Virus record (IMG/VR): IMGVR_UViG_3300037521_000139
Coordinates: 1 to 36,537 of that record
Reading direction: 5' to 3' (one strand)
Length of the DNA stretch: 36,537 nucleotides
Origin: a virus
This document shows positions 29,246 to 35,998 of this stretch, one piece after another (position 1 is the first letter of the stretch; the number at the start of each line of letters is the position of its first letter). A model generated the notes under the pieces. The model was not told the origin of the DNA, did not search any database, and saw nothing but the letters and a program-made list of their open reading frames with translations. A program made the translations under genes and the position numbers.

Positions 29246-29327
29246 GGTTCGTGGTGTAATGGAACACGCCCTGTGGAAGGTACCATGAAGCAAGGAACTC
29301 TAGGTTCGATGCCTAGCGAGCCTACCA
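29246..29327 (+). tRNA. Probable tRNA, anticodon unclear
   Basis: Acceptor GGTTCGT pairs with GCGAGCC (29316-29322, two G-U), a D-arm like GTGT-AATGGA-ACAC and a T-arm CTAGG-TTCGATG-CCTAG are present. The central region (about 29268-29297) is longer than normal: it could hold an anticodon loop CTGTGGA and a variable arm CCATG-AAG-CAAGG, or a 10-base insertion in the anticodon loop. The discriminator and CCA are shifted by one base. It may be degenerate, or a class II tRNA. Confidence 0.5.
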
Positions 29328-29394
29328 ATTTAACAAAGCCCATAGAAGGAGATGAGAGGATGATAAAACTTACTAAGCGCGTTAGAGGGCGGAA

Positions 29395-29556
29395 ATGAAA
29401 GAAGATACATGCAAGCACGATCCCGCGAACATCACCCGCACCCCCCACGTGTTTGCCGACTTGGCTATATGCAGCAAGTGCGGGGCAGATCTCGTGTGTT
29501 ACGATGTCGACAAGAACACCAAAGAGTACAAGGAATGGAGGGCGATAGAGTCATAG
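29395..29556 (+). CDS. Small zinc-finger protein overlapping mom-like gene (Com-like)
   Basis: The 53-residue product has CKH near the N-terminus and ICSKCGADLVCY later, a four-ligand zinc pattern. GGCGG lies before the start, and a 12-codon mini-ORF at 29360 is coupled to it. Its 3' end overlaps the mom-like gene by 22 bases. In phage Mu, Com is a small zinc-finger protein encoded just before and overlapping mom that activates mom translation, so this is a good candidate for an equivalent role. Sequence similarity to Mu Com itself was not seen; the inference is architectural. Confidence 0.65.
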   Translation: MKEDTCKHDPANITRTPHVFADLAICSKCGADLVCYDVDKNTKEYKEWRAIES

Positions 29557-30155
29557 ATTGCAACGTAGCTATAGGGGGCTTGAGGGATGAGGTGAGGGAT
29601 AGCATTATCCTGAATCATTACGCCCATTCTGTGCCGAGCGGTAAATCACATTACCTATTACACGGGGATGTCGTTGCCGTCTTCTCAATACCTGGAAACA
29701 GGAATATAGCAGGCTTCCTCCTTGGCCAAGATGCCCCGCCTGTGTGGGAATTGTCTAGGCTATGGGCTCCAGACGATCACGCCCCAAACGCTCTAACTAT
29801 GGCCATATCTGCGGCGGTGAGGACGTTTAAAGCGCTTGAACCCGCCGTAGCGGCCCTGGTGTCCTATGCAGACCCCAACGTCGGACATATTGGGGGCATC
29901 TATCGTGCGGCATCTTGGGCGTACTGCGGGCAATGCGAAGAGGGGCGATACTACGAAGACGGAAAGGGGCAGGTGGTAGCGCGTAGGAAGTTCCATAGCG
30001 GCAAGAGGGGTATGCGAAAGGCCGAAATAGAGGCAATGGGCTACACGGAAACGAAGAAACCCGGAAAGCATCGTTATGCTAGAGGGCTCACACGATGGGC
30101 GAGGGCGAGATTGCGAAAGAAGTTCCCAGAATTGGCGTTGCCATCTTCAATATAA
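29535..30155 (+). CDS. Mom-like DNA adenine modification protein
   Basis: From ATG 29535 the product has 206 residues; upstream in-frame residues overlap the zinc-finger gene and look non-coding. The core shows the Mom-family pattern: VVAVFSIPGNRNIAGFLLG, VWELSRLWAPDDHAPNALTMAISAAVRTF, then LVSYADPNVGHIGGIYRAASWAYCG, with the GH-x-GxIYxAxxW signature, and a basic C-terminus with GKHRYARGL. Mom of Mu converts adenines to a carbamoylmethyl form that blocks many restriction enzymes, and uses a GNAT-like fold. A late motif follows immediately downstream. Confidence 0.8.
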   Translation: MEGDRVIDCNVAIGGLRDEVRDSIILNHYAHSVPSGKSHYLLHGDVVAVFSIPGNRNIAGFLLGQDAPPVWELSRLWAPDDHAPNALTMAISAAVRTFKALEPAVAALVSYADPNVGHIGGIYRAASWAYCGQCEEGRYYEDGKGQVVARRKFHSGKRGMRKAEIEAMGYTETKKPGKHRYARGLTRWARARLRKKFPELALPSSI

Positions 30156-30162
30156 GGCCAAT
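30145..30162 (+). promoter_or_regulatory. Putative late promoter motif before methyltransferase/terminase genes
   Basis: CTTCAA (30145-30150), four bases, AGGCCAAT (30155-30162), then TTAGA. It overlaps the end of the mom-like gene and ends only 5 bases before ATG 30168, so a typical start site would give a nearly leaderless mRNA. The same motif with the same spacing occurs before other late genes. Confidence 0.65.
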
Positions 30163-30167
30163 TTAGA

Positions 30168-31343
30168 ATGAATATAGAACAAATACCAATAAAAGACCTT
30201 ATATTCGCTGAGTACAACCCACGCCAGCTCACCACAGATCAATACGAGCACCTGAAAGCGTCCCTATCGCGCTTCGGATTCGTCGATCCGGTCATAGCCA
30301 ACGCCCACAAGACCCGCCAGAACATCATTATAGGCGGGCATCAACGGGTAAAGGTGTGGAAGGACTTGGGGCATGCAGAGGTGCCGGTTCACTTCCTCGA
30401 CCTACCCCTCGAGAAGGAGCGCGAGCTTAACATCAGGCTCAACAAAAACTCGGGCGAATGGGATTGGGACGTATTGGGCAACAACTTCGAACCCGACGAG
30501 CTCAAGGAATGGGGCTTTACCGACGAGGATCTGGGCGGCCTGGACATCGATGTCGAGGAACCCGAGGCGCCTGAACCCAAGACGAACATTGCAGATGAGC
30601 TCCAAGAGAAGTGGAAAGTTGAGCGTGGGCAGGTATGGGAGATAGGCAAGCATCGGCTTATGTGCGGGGATTGTACGGAGCAAGGGGCCGTGGATTCGCT
30701 TCTGGAAGGCAATAAACCCGCGCTCATGGTGACAGACCCTCCTTACGGCGTTGCGTATTCTGGGGGAGAAGTGAACGCATCCAAGCGCGACTCCATAGCG
30801 GGCGACCAGGACACGGCAATTTTCTCGGCTTTCGCCAGCGTAGCCGCCAAGGTAATGCCTTCTGGCGCGTGGTATATCTGGTTTGCAGACACAAAGGCAG
30901 AGCCAGTATACGAGGCCATTCGGCTGAATGGATACAGCGTCCGGGCTTTGATAGTATGGCATAAATTAAAGGCTCACTACGGCGCGCCAAGCGCACACTA
31001 CCTACAGAAGCACGAACCATGCCTATACTCCGTCAGGGGGTCGGCAGACTTCGACGGACCGTCAACAGAGGTGACTGTATGGGAGTATGACCAGCCCAGT
31101 CGAAACGAGTATCACCCGACGCAAAAGCCTATCGAGTGCATGAAGCGCCCCATTTCAAACCACAAGGGCGATGTATACGACCCATTCCTCGGCTCCGGTA
31201 CAACGATGGTCGCCGCGGAACAGCTTGGCCGAACGTGCTACGGCATGGAGATAGAGCCTAAATACTGCGCCGTAATTCTCGAACGCATGACGGATATGGG
31301 ACTTTCGCCCATCCTGCAAAAACAGGAGTTAGCTAATGCCTAG
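30168..31343 (+). CDS. ParB-domain / DNA methyltransferase fusion
   Basis: The 391-residue protein has an N-terminal ParB/Srx-like domain (IPIKDLIFAEYNPRQL, IIGGHQRVKVWKDLGH) and a C-terminal methyltransferase with VTDPPYGVAYSGG (catalytic DPPY) near residue 195 and DPFLGSGTTMVAAEQLGR (AdoMet-binding FxGxGxT) near residue 340. The DPPY-before-FxGxG order is that of beta-class amino-methyltransferases, so it should make N6-methyladenine or N4-methylcytosine. Phages use such enzymes to protect DNA. It is followed by the terminases in an 8-base overlap. Confidence 0.88.
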   Translation: MNIEQIPIKDLIFAEYNPRQLTTDQYEHLKASLSRFGFVDPVIANAHKTRQNIIIGGHQRVKVWKDLGHAEVPVHFLDLPLEKERELNIRLNKNSGEWDWDVLGNNFEPDELKEWGFTDEDLGGLDIDVEEPEAPEPKTNIADELQEKWKVERGQVWEIGKHRLMCGDCTEQGAVDSLLEGNKPALMVTDPPYGVAYSGGEVNASKRDSIAGDQDTAIFSAFASVAAKVMPSGAWYIWFADTKAEPVYEAIRLNGYSVRALIVWHKLKAHYGAPSAHYLQKHEPCLYSVRGSADFDGPSTEVTVWEYDQPSRNEYHPTQKPIECMKRPISNHKGDVYDPFLGSGTTMVAAEQLGRTCYGMEIEPKYCAVILERMTDMGLSPILQKQELANA

Positions 31344-31728
31344 GAAACCCGGCACATTCGAGAAAAACGACCCCCGCATCAACAGAAAGGGCCGGCTACC
31401 AGGTAAGATAAGCATCCCCGACCTGCTCAAGCGCATCGGCGCCGAGAACATCAAGACGGGTGACGGCGAGATGCAGAAGCTCGAGGTGGTCATGCGTAAG
31501 GTTTTCAAATACGCGGTCGAGGGTAAGTCCTGGGCCGTTCAATTCATAGCCGACAGAATGGAAGGCAAGCCCGCGCAATCGTTGGAGCTATCCGGGGGGC
31601 TAGACCTCGAGAACGCTACGGCGAGCCAATTAACAGATGACCTACTTGCAACCATCATCACCGGATCAGATACGGGAAGCGGCGAGGGAGCTACTGCGCC
31701 GAAGAAAAGCGCGAAAAAGCCTTCTTGA
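31336..31728 (+). CDS. terS: Terminase small subunit-like protein
   Basis: The 130-residue product starts with KPGTFEKNDPRINRKGRLPGKISIPDLLKRIG, a pattern typical of a group of small terminase or DUF5681-like proteins, followed by a helical segment (VMRKVFKYAVEGKSWAVQFIADRMEGKPAQ) and a Ser/Thr/Lys tail. It precedes the large subunit and overlaps it by 92 bases in another frame, an unusually long overlap. It should recognise phage DNA for packaging. Confidence 0.75.
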   Translation: MPRKPGTFEKNDPRINRKGRLPGKISIPDLLKRIGAENIKTGDGEMQKLEVVMRKVFKYAVEGKSWAVQFIADRMEGKPAQSLELSGGLDLENATASQLTDDLLATIITGSDTGSGEGATAPKKSAKKPS

Positions 31729-33082
31729 TTTCCTAGCCTACGTGTGGTGGTACCCCGACCCCCTCCACATAGGCAAGCACACCAAGGCTATCTGCGACGA
31801 GCTCACCGAGGCCGTTGAGAACTACCGCAAGGGCATATCGACGTACCTGCTCATTCAGGTACCCTATCGTCACGGTAAGAGCGACATCCTTTCCAGGGCC
31901 TTCCCGGCGTACTTCCTCTCAAGCTGTGCCGATAAAGACCCATCGCTTATACAAGCGGCGTATGGCGGCGGTTTGGCCGAGGGCTTCTCGAAGGATTGCA
32001 AGCGTATCATCAATTCCGACCCGTTCAAAGCGCTGCACCCCGGCATATCCATAGAGCATGGTAGCGACACCATAGCCGAATGGGCGATCGAAGGCAGCAC
32101 CGGTAGGGCGAACTTTGTCGGGTTTGGCGGATCCGCGGTCGGTAAAGGCGCGCATTTCCTAGGTATAGACGACTATTGCAAGTCACGCGCCGAGGCTAGA
32201 AGCCTTACGCTTCGCAACTCCGTATGGGATGCGTTTAGAATCGACCTCATGAGCCGCTTGGCGCCAGTGCATATAGTCGCCATCACCGCGACTCCGTGGC
32301 ACGTAGACGACGTCTCAGGCCGCTTAATCAAGCTCATGGCGGAAGATCCCGACTTCCCTAGATTCAAGATTCTACGCTTTCCGGCTACAAACAAGGACGG
32401 AAGCTACCTTTTCCCGCAGCTATACGGTGACGAGTGGTACAAGGCGCAGTACGCGCTACAGGGCTCGCTATCATCGGCCAACCTGGATTGCAACCCGCTC
32501 GAGGAGGGCGGCAACCGCTTCGATATGACTAAGATCCAGTACCACGACACGCTCGACGACTTCCCCAAGACCAAGTACGTGCGCGCTTGGGACTTGGCTA
32601 GCTCGAAGAAGGAGCGCGGCTCGAGCGATCCCGACTACACCGTGGGCATCCGCGGAACTGTCACAAAAGTAGACAGTATTGAGCATCTATGGATAGCCGA
32701 TGCCAAGGATTGCCGGGAAGAAGCGCCCAAACGTGACAAGCTCATCCTGGCGACAACGGACGCCGACGATCCAGCCGTAAGCGTCATAGTAGAGCGATTC
32801 GGCGCGTACAAAGACGCCTATACGTCCCTAAAGGCCACGCTACATGGTAAACGCATGGTCAAGGGGTCTATGCTACCCGGCGATAAGGAAGTGAAGGCAG
32901 CGCCTATGGAGCAGATATTCTATGCCGGCAACGTGCATTTACTCAAAGCGCCGTGGAATAAACGCTTTATCGAGCATTTCACATCGTTCCCCGACGGCAC
33001 ACACGACGACTACGTGGACGCAACCGCCGTGCTCTACCACGAATTCGACAAGCCCACGTCTCGCCTCATTATGACACGCTAA
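31637..33082 (+). CDS. terL: Terminase large subunit
   Basis: The 481-residue motor has the ATPase parts: a variant Walker A (IQVPYRHGKSDIL, residues about 73-85), Walker B (HFLGIDDYCKSRAEA, near residue 175) and a coupling motif ITATPWH. The nuclease domain follows with RAWDLASSKKERGSSDPDYT (first Asp of the RNase H-like site), a VERFGAYKD segment and FPDGTHDDYVDATAV (final Asp pair). It packages DNA and cuts it at the end. The start is assigned inside the small-subunit gene; a later start is possible. Confidence 0.9.
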   Translation: MTYLQPSSPDQIREAARELLRRRKARKSLLDFLAYVWWYPDPLHIGKHTKAICDELTEAVENYRKGISTYLLIQVPYRHGKSDILSRAFPAYFLSSCADKDPSLIQAAYGGGLAEGFSKDCKRIINSDPFKALHPGISIEHGSDTIAEWAIEGSTGRANFVGFGGSAVGKGAHFLGIDDYCKSRAEARSLTLRNSVWDAFRIDLMSRLAPVHIVAITATPWHVDDVSGRLIKLMAEDPDFPRFKILRFPATNKDGSYLFPQLYGDEWYKAQYALQGSLSSANLDCNPLEEGGNRFDMTKIQYHDTLDDFPKTKYVRAWDLASSKKERGSSDPDYTVGIRGTVTKVDSIEHLWIADAKDCREEAPKRDKLILATTDADDPAVSVIVERFGAYKDAYTSLKATLHGKRMVKGSMLPGDKEVKAAPMEQIFYAGNVHLLKAPWNKRFIEHFTSFPDGTHDDYVDATAVLYHEFDKPTSRLIMTR

Positions 33083-33084
33083 AC

Positions 33085-33102
33085 CTTCAAGTTAAGGCCA
33101 AT
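33085..33102 (+). promoter_or_regulatory. Putative late promoter motif before portal gene
   Basis: CTTCAA (33085-33090), four bases, AGGCCAAT (33095-33102), then ATAAA. It fills the gap between terminase and portal, starting two bases after the terminase stop and 25 bases before ATG 33128. This copy is the closest to the consensus. Confidence 0.7.
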
Positions 33103-33127
33103 ATAAAACCGCATTAGGGGCTTTTCT

Positions 33128-34648
33128 ATGGAAAACCGCACACCGGAAGAGCTAATCGCGCAACGGCAGCACCGAATCATGGCCGAGCGTGGTGAGCAAC
33201 TACACATCAACATGCTAGCGCTAGCCGGCGGCAGGCCGTACATAGACGCACGCCTTTCACGGTTTCCGGGGGAATCAACCATAGATTGGAGTGGTGAGCA
33301 GGGCTTCCGCATCCAGAACAAGGACCACTTTGACGACAACAAGCGTACTCACATGCTCAACGTACAGGGCCGCAAGCACCGCGCTTTCCTCGTAAACCAT
33401 TGCAACCGCATAGCGCAGAAGTACAATCAATACGTTTTCTCCACACCCCCGAAGCGCGACGGTATAGACGATGATTTCGCTCTAGACGTAACCCGTACCG
33501 GTATGTCAGTCAACGACTACTGGAAGCTCGTTTCGTCCTACATCACGGCAACCAAATGGTGTTGGGTAGGCGTAGACCGTAAGGCTCCGCTCAAGGACTC
33601 GCAGGGCAACGTCATGCAGCAGTCCCAGGCCGAGAAGGAGGCTAGGGACGATCGGGTATATTGGAGCATCTACACGGCGGAGGAGATAGTCGATTGGAAT
33701 TACGATTCAAACGGGGAGCTTCTATGGGCGTTGGGTAAGTTCACCGAATACGACAACCACGACCCCATGAAAGAGCCTACAGAGACCAAAGTGCGGGTAT
33801 TGTGGGAGCGCGGTTCGGTCAAGAAGTACGTGATTGACGAAAATGGCGTGGCCCAACTCAAGGAAACCTTTACCACGTCGACGGACAAGATCAACCTCTT
33901 TTGCGTTGGCATGGCCTCCGATGTACCGCATTGGTTTGATAATTGCGAGAGCATACAGCGCCAGGTAATGAATTTACACTCCGTATATGGTGAAGCGCTC
34001 GGCAAGGACGTGTACCCGCAGCGGGTACTGCCTATGGAGGCCGTATACAAGATGATCGAAGAGCGGGGGGGCATAGGCTTTGACGAGGCCGCGGACCTCG
34101 TGCTAGGTGGCGCCTACGCTATCCTCGAGACCCCGGAGGAGAGGGGCATAGCTCGGTACATCACGCCGAACGGTCAGGATCTAGCTATCGCACGGTCCGA
34201 AATCAACGAGATGAAGAAGGAGCTATACGAGGTTGTAGGGCTTGTCTTGCAGAAGGATACTAAGGCCGCGGAGAGCGCTGAAAGCAAGGCGTGGAGCAAC
34301 CTAGACCCCGAATCCGTGCTATCTGAGAGGGCGTGGGCATTGCAAGAGGCCGAGACTACGCTTGTCCAAATGTCGAAGGCCATCGACTCGAGCTTTCACG
34401 ACTACGAGCCCGTGTACTCCAAGGACTTTGATATATCTGACATCCTCTCGGACTTCCAATCCTTCCAGATCGCTAGCACGCTCGGTATGCCCCCCCTGGC
34501 CGAGAAAGCCTTACTCATGGGCGCCGTCGCCAAGCTGGCCAAGATAACCGATATTGACGAAGATACGCGCAAGCTTATTGAAGCAGAGATAGCCGAAATG
34601 GATCTAGGAGTATCACAGATCGCTAATGTCGGAGACGCCACAGAATGA
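33128..34648 (+). CDS. Portal protein
   Basis: This 506-residue protein follows the large terminase and precedes the scaffold/capsid region. It has the portal-type layout: an N-terminal wing with HRAFLVNHCNRIAQKYNQYVFSTPP, a beta-rich part (VYWSIYTAEEIVDWNYDSNG, LGKFTEYDNHDP), and a helical clip/stem region with ITPNGQDLAIARSEINEMKKELYEVVGLVLQKDTKAAESAESKAW, typical of SPP1 gp6-type portals. It forms the dodecameric ring through which DNA passes. The C-terminal helix ends with QIANVGDATE. Confidence 0.85.
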   Translation: MENRTPEELIAQRQHRIMAERGEQLHINMLALAGGRPYIDARLSRFPGESTIDWSGEQGFRIQNKDHFDDNKRTHMLNVQGRKHRAFLVNHCNRIAQKYNQYVFSTPPKRDGIDDDFALDVTRTGMSVNDYWKLVSSYITATKWCWVGVDRKAPLKDSQGNVMQQSQAEKEARDDRVYWSIYTAEEIVDWNYDSNGELLWALGKFTEYDNHDPMKEPTETKVRVLWERGSVKKYVIDENGVAQLKETFTTSTDKINLFCVGMASDVPHWFDNCESIQRQVMNLHSVYGEALGKDVYPQRVLPMEAVYKMIEERGGIGFDEAADLVLGGAYAILETPEERGIARYITPNGQDLAIARSEINEMKKELYEVVGLVLQKDTKAAESAESKAWSNLDPESVLSERAWALQEAETTLVQMSKAIDSSFHDYEPVYSKDFDISDILSDFQSFQIASTLGMPPLAEKALLMGAVAKLAKITDIDEDTRKLIEAEIAEMDLGVSQIANVGDATE

Positions 34649-34820
34649 AGTAGTCGGAGAATGGCTAGGATATACCTGTAGCTTTTGCAGCAACACGTTC
34701 TTTGTAGCCGACGTACCGGAGGGCGAGGCATGTTATTGCTGCTTTTGCGGATGTAAATTTGAATCACTGGAGATCAAAGAAGATGAAGAAGATCCTAATA
34801 CTAGCAGCGCTAATGATTAG
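34626..34820 (+). CDS. Small zinc-ribbon protein overlapping portal
   Basis: ATG 34626 lies 23 bases inside the portal gene. The 64-residue product has YTCSFCSNTFFVADVPEGEACYCCFCGCKFE, two CxxC pairs that form a standard zinc ribbon, and an acidic tail. Its function is unknown; similar small ribbons are often found in phage structural clusters. It overlaps the next gene start. Confidence 0.7.
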   Translation: MSETPQNEVVGEWLGYTCSFCSNTFFVADVPEGEACYCCFCGCKFESLEIKEDEEDPNTSSAND

Positions 34821-35208
34821 TGTTTTAACCACGGCACACGCGGCCAATGAAGGCACGCTTACGGTCAAGATGGTAGCCAACAAGAACGGCGCCAAGTCGA
34901 CGTTTCAACCCGCCACGATGGCCTTCGACATAACGGGCGATATCTTTTCCGACATCATCGTCACGATCGGCGTAGCGGAGGAAACTATCGACATAGGCGA
35001 TATCGGTACGCTAGGGTATGTCGGAGTACACAATCTAGGCACCAACGCCGTCACGATCGGTCCCAACGCCCCGGGCGGTACCAATGTGGTTGGCTTAATC
35101 AAGCTCGAAGGCGGGGACTACGGGGTGTTTAGGGCGTCTACCAACGTACTGCGGGCCATTGCGACCCCGGACGTATCCAACGTGCGGTTTCTACTTATCG
35201 AAGATTAG
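34783..35208 (+). CDS. Secreted beta-structured protein, decoration-like
   Basis: From ATG 34783 the product has 141 residues, with a signal peptide (MKKILILAALMISVLTTAHAAN). The rest resembles a widespread phage beta protein: DIFSDIIVTIGVAEETIDIGDIGTLGYVGVHNLGTNAVTIGPNAPGGTNVVGLIKLEGGDYGVFRAST, i.e. pattern GYxxxxNLxxxNxVxIGPxxxGxxxxxIxLxxGxxAxFR. Such proteins sit near structural genes and may be decoration proteins. The 3' end overlaps a convergent gene on the other strand by 14 bases. Confidence 0.75.
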   Translation: MKKILILAALMISVLTTAHAANEGTLTVKMVANKNGAKSTFQPATMAFDITGDIFSDIIVTIGVAEETIDIGDIGTLGYVGVHNLGTNAVTIGPNAPGGTNVVGLIKLEGGDYGVFRASTNVLRAIATPDVSNVRFLLIED

Positions 35209-35407
35209 GTTTGTGTTGGCCTTCATACGCACCAGTTTCAATGTCATAGTCATGCCTGATTATATACTCTTCCGGTACCTGTACGATGTGATTGAATTGG
35301 AAGCCATGCACTGGACAGAATCCAAAGCTATCACCATTACAGATGGCGCCTAAATCAATCGTGCGTCCATCACACGGACCACCCACAAGCGTAAGCTCGC
35401 GCCCCAT
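35195..35407 (-). CDS. Small minus-strand protein with GGPCDGR motif
   Basis: The 70-residue product (start in the TAATG overlap with the upstream gene) has LTLVGGPCDGRTIDLGAIC and a later EEYIIRHDYD. The GGPxDG pattern is common in small phage and actinophage proteins. It is the second gene of the only minus-strand operon. Role unknown. Confidence 0.65.
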   Translation of the reverse strand: MGRELTLVGGPCDGRTIDLGAICNGDSFGFCPVHGFQFNHIVQVPEEYIIRHDYDIETGAYEGQHKPNLR

Positions 35408-35631
35408 TACGCAATCACCGTTACGATATTGCGCTCCGCGTCGGAGTATTTGCGGTACCCGCCGAAGTAAGAATAAAAGCCCTTTAGGTAGACGTTTCCG
35501 TCCTCGTGGCACTCGACCCTTACTTCCCAACCGTAACCCCTTGCAAACTCAATTGCGTCGACCTCTGAAATGAACTGCTCTTGCGCGTAGTCCATGAAGT
35601 TCACTCGGTATAGCCTAAAAGGTAGTTCCAT
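35407..35631 (-). CDS. Small minus-strand protein, first gene of reverse operon
   Basis: From the ATG at 35631 (GGGAGAAGAAA just upstream), the product is 74 residues: FRLYRVNFMDYAQEQFISEVDAIEFARGYGWEVRVECHEDGNVYLKGFYSYFGG, a compact alpha/beta protein with many aromatic residues. It is driven by the minus-strand early-type promoter. No family known. Confidence 0.68.
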   Translation of the reverse strand: MELPFRLYRVNFMDYAQEQFISEVDAIEFARGYGWEVRVECHEDGNVYLKGFYSYFGGYRKYSDAERNIVTVIA

Positions 35632-35673
35632 TTTCTTCTCCCAGTTGGTTGTTGGTTCCCTTTGCATATCTAT

Positions 35674-35702
35674 AGTAGACACCATCCCCGTATATACGTC
35701 AA
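35674..35702 (-). promoter_or_regulatory. Minus-strand early promoter with palindrome
   Basis: Read on the minus strand, TTGACG (35702-35697) is followed after 17 bases by TCTACT (35679-35674), with CGTATATACG (35698-35689) overlapping the -35. It is nearly identical over about 34 bases to the promoter at 14408. It points to the minus-strand operon at 35631-35195, so the two early units are probably controlled by the same regulator. Confidence 0.75.
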
Positions 35703-35717
35703 GCACCTTTCCGTCGA

Positions 35718-35808
35718 CTGTGTTATTGTGCTAACCGATAGCTGTGTTTTAGTGCTCATAAACGCCTATACATCAACGATATAGGCGAATAACGACTGTG
35801 TTATAGTG
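35718..35808 (+). promoter_or_regulatory. Three direct repeats CTGTGTTWTWGTG in control region
   Basis: CTGTGTTATTGTG (35718-35730), CTGTGTTTTAGTG (35742-35754) and CTGTGTTATAGTG (35796-35808) occur in one orientation, and a partial fourth (TGTGTTATAG) sits at 14394-14403 before the other early promoter. Each resembles an extended -10 (TGTTATAGT). They may be regulator-binding sites, tandem promoters or origin iterons. Confidence 0.6.
35763..35787 (+). promoter_or_regulatory. Inverted repeat CGCCTATA/TATAGGCG
   Basis: CGCCTATA (35763-35770) is repeated inverted as TATAGGCG (35780-35787), with a 9-base spacer, between the second and third direct repeats. It could be an operator for a dimeric protein or an RNA hairpin. 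Confidence 0.6.
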
Positions 35809-35837
35809 TAAGAAAAACACATACTCTTTTCTTACAC
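35806..35837 (+). promoter_or_regulatory. Perfect 11-bp inverted repeat GTGTAAGAAAA
   Basis: GTGTAAGAAAA (35806-35816) is exactly inverted at 35827-35837 (TTTTCTTACAC), with a 10-base loop. It overlaps the end of the third direct repeat. It could be a large operator or, because T-rich and A-rich sides face both directions, a weak bidirectional terminator separating the divergent minus-strand operon and the capsid genes. Confidence 0.65.
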
Positions 35838-35904
35838 GGGGCTTTGAGATAATCACCCACAAATCTCAATGGCCCAAAGAGCGTTAAGATTCTACCGCCT
35901 ATTT

Positions 35905-35922
35905 CTTCAATGCAAGGCCAAT
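35905..35922 (+). promoter_or_regulatory. Putative late promoter motif before scaffold/capsid genes
   Basis: CTTCAA (35905-35910), four bases, AGGCCAAT (35915-35922), then TATAC. It is 76 bases before the scaffold start, leaving a leader with a possible hairpin (CCGCACTTTGCGCGG near 35970-35984). The remaining noncoding DNA from 35838 to 35998 holds nothing else I can name. Confidence 0.65.
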
Positions 35923-35998
35923 TATACACCGAACCCCCACGGTGAAACGACTTTATGGGGTGCATTACTCCGCACTTTGCGCGGTGGAAAGGGAAGCA

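Noticed and set aside
29352-29363. ATG with good ribosome site at 29352
   Set aside because: It reads only three codons before a stop; the 12-codon frame at 29360 is mentioned with its neighbour but is too short to list as a gene.
30402-30962. Minus-strand frame opposite the methyltransferase
   Set aside because: It lies across the catalytic domain of a clear plus-strand enzyme and lacks start signals.
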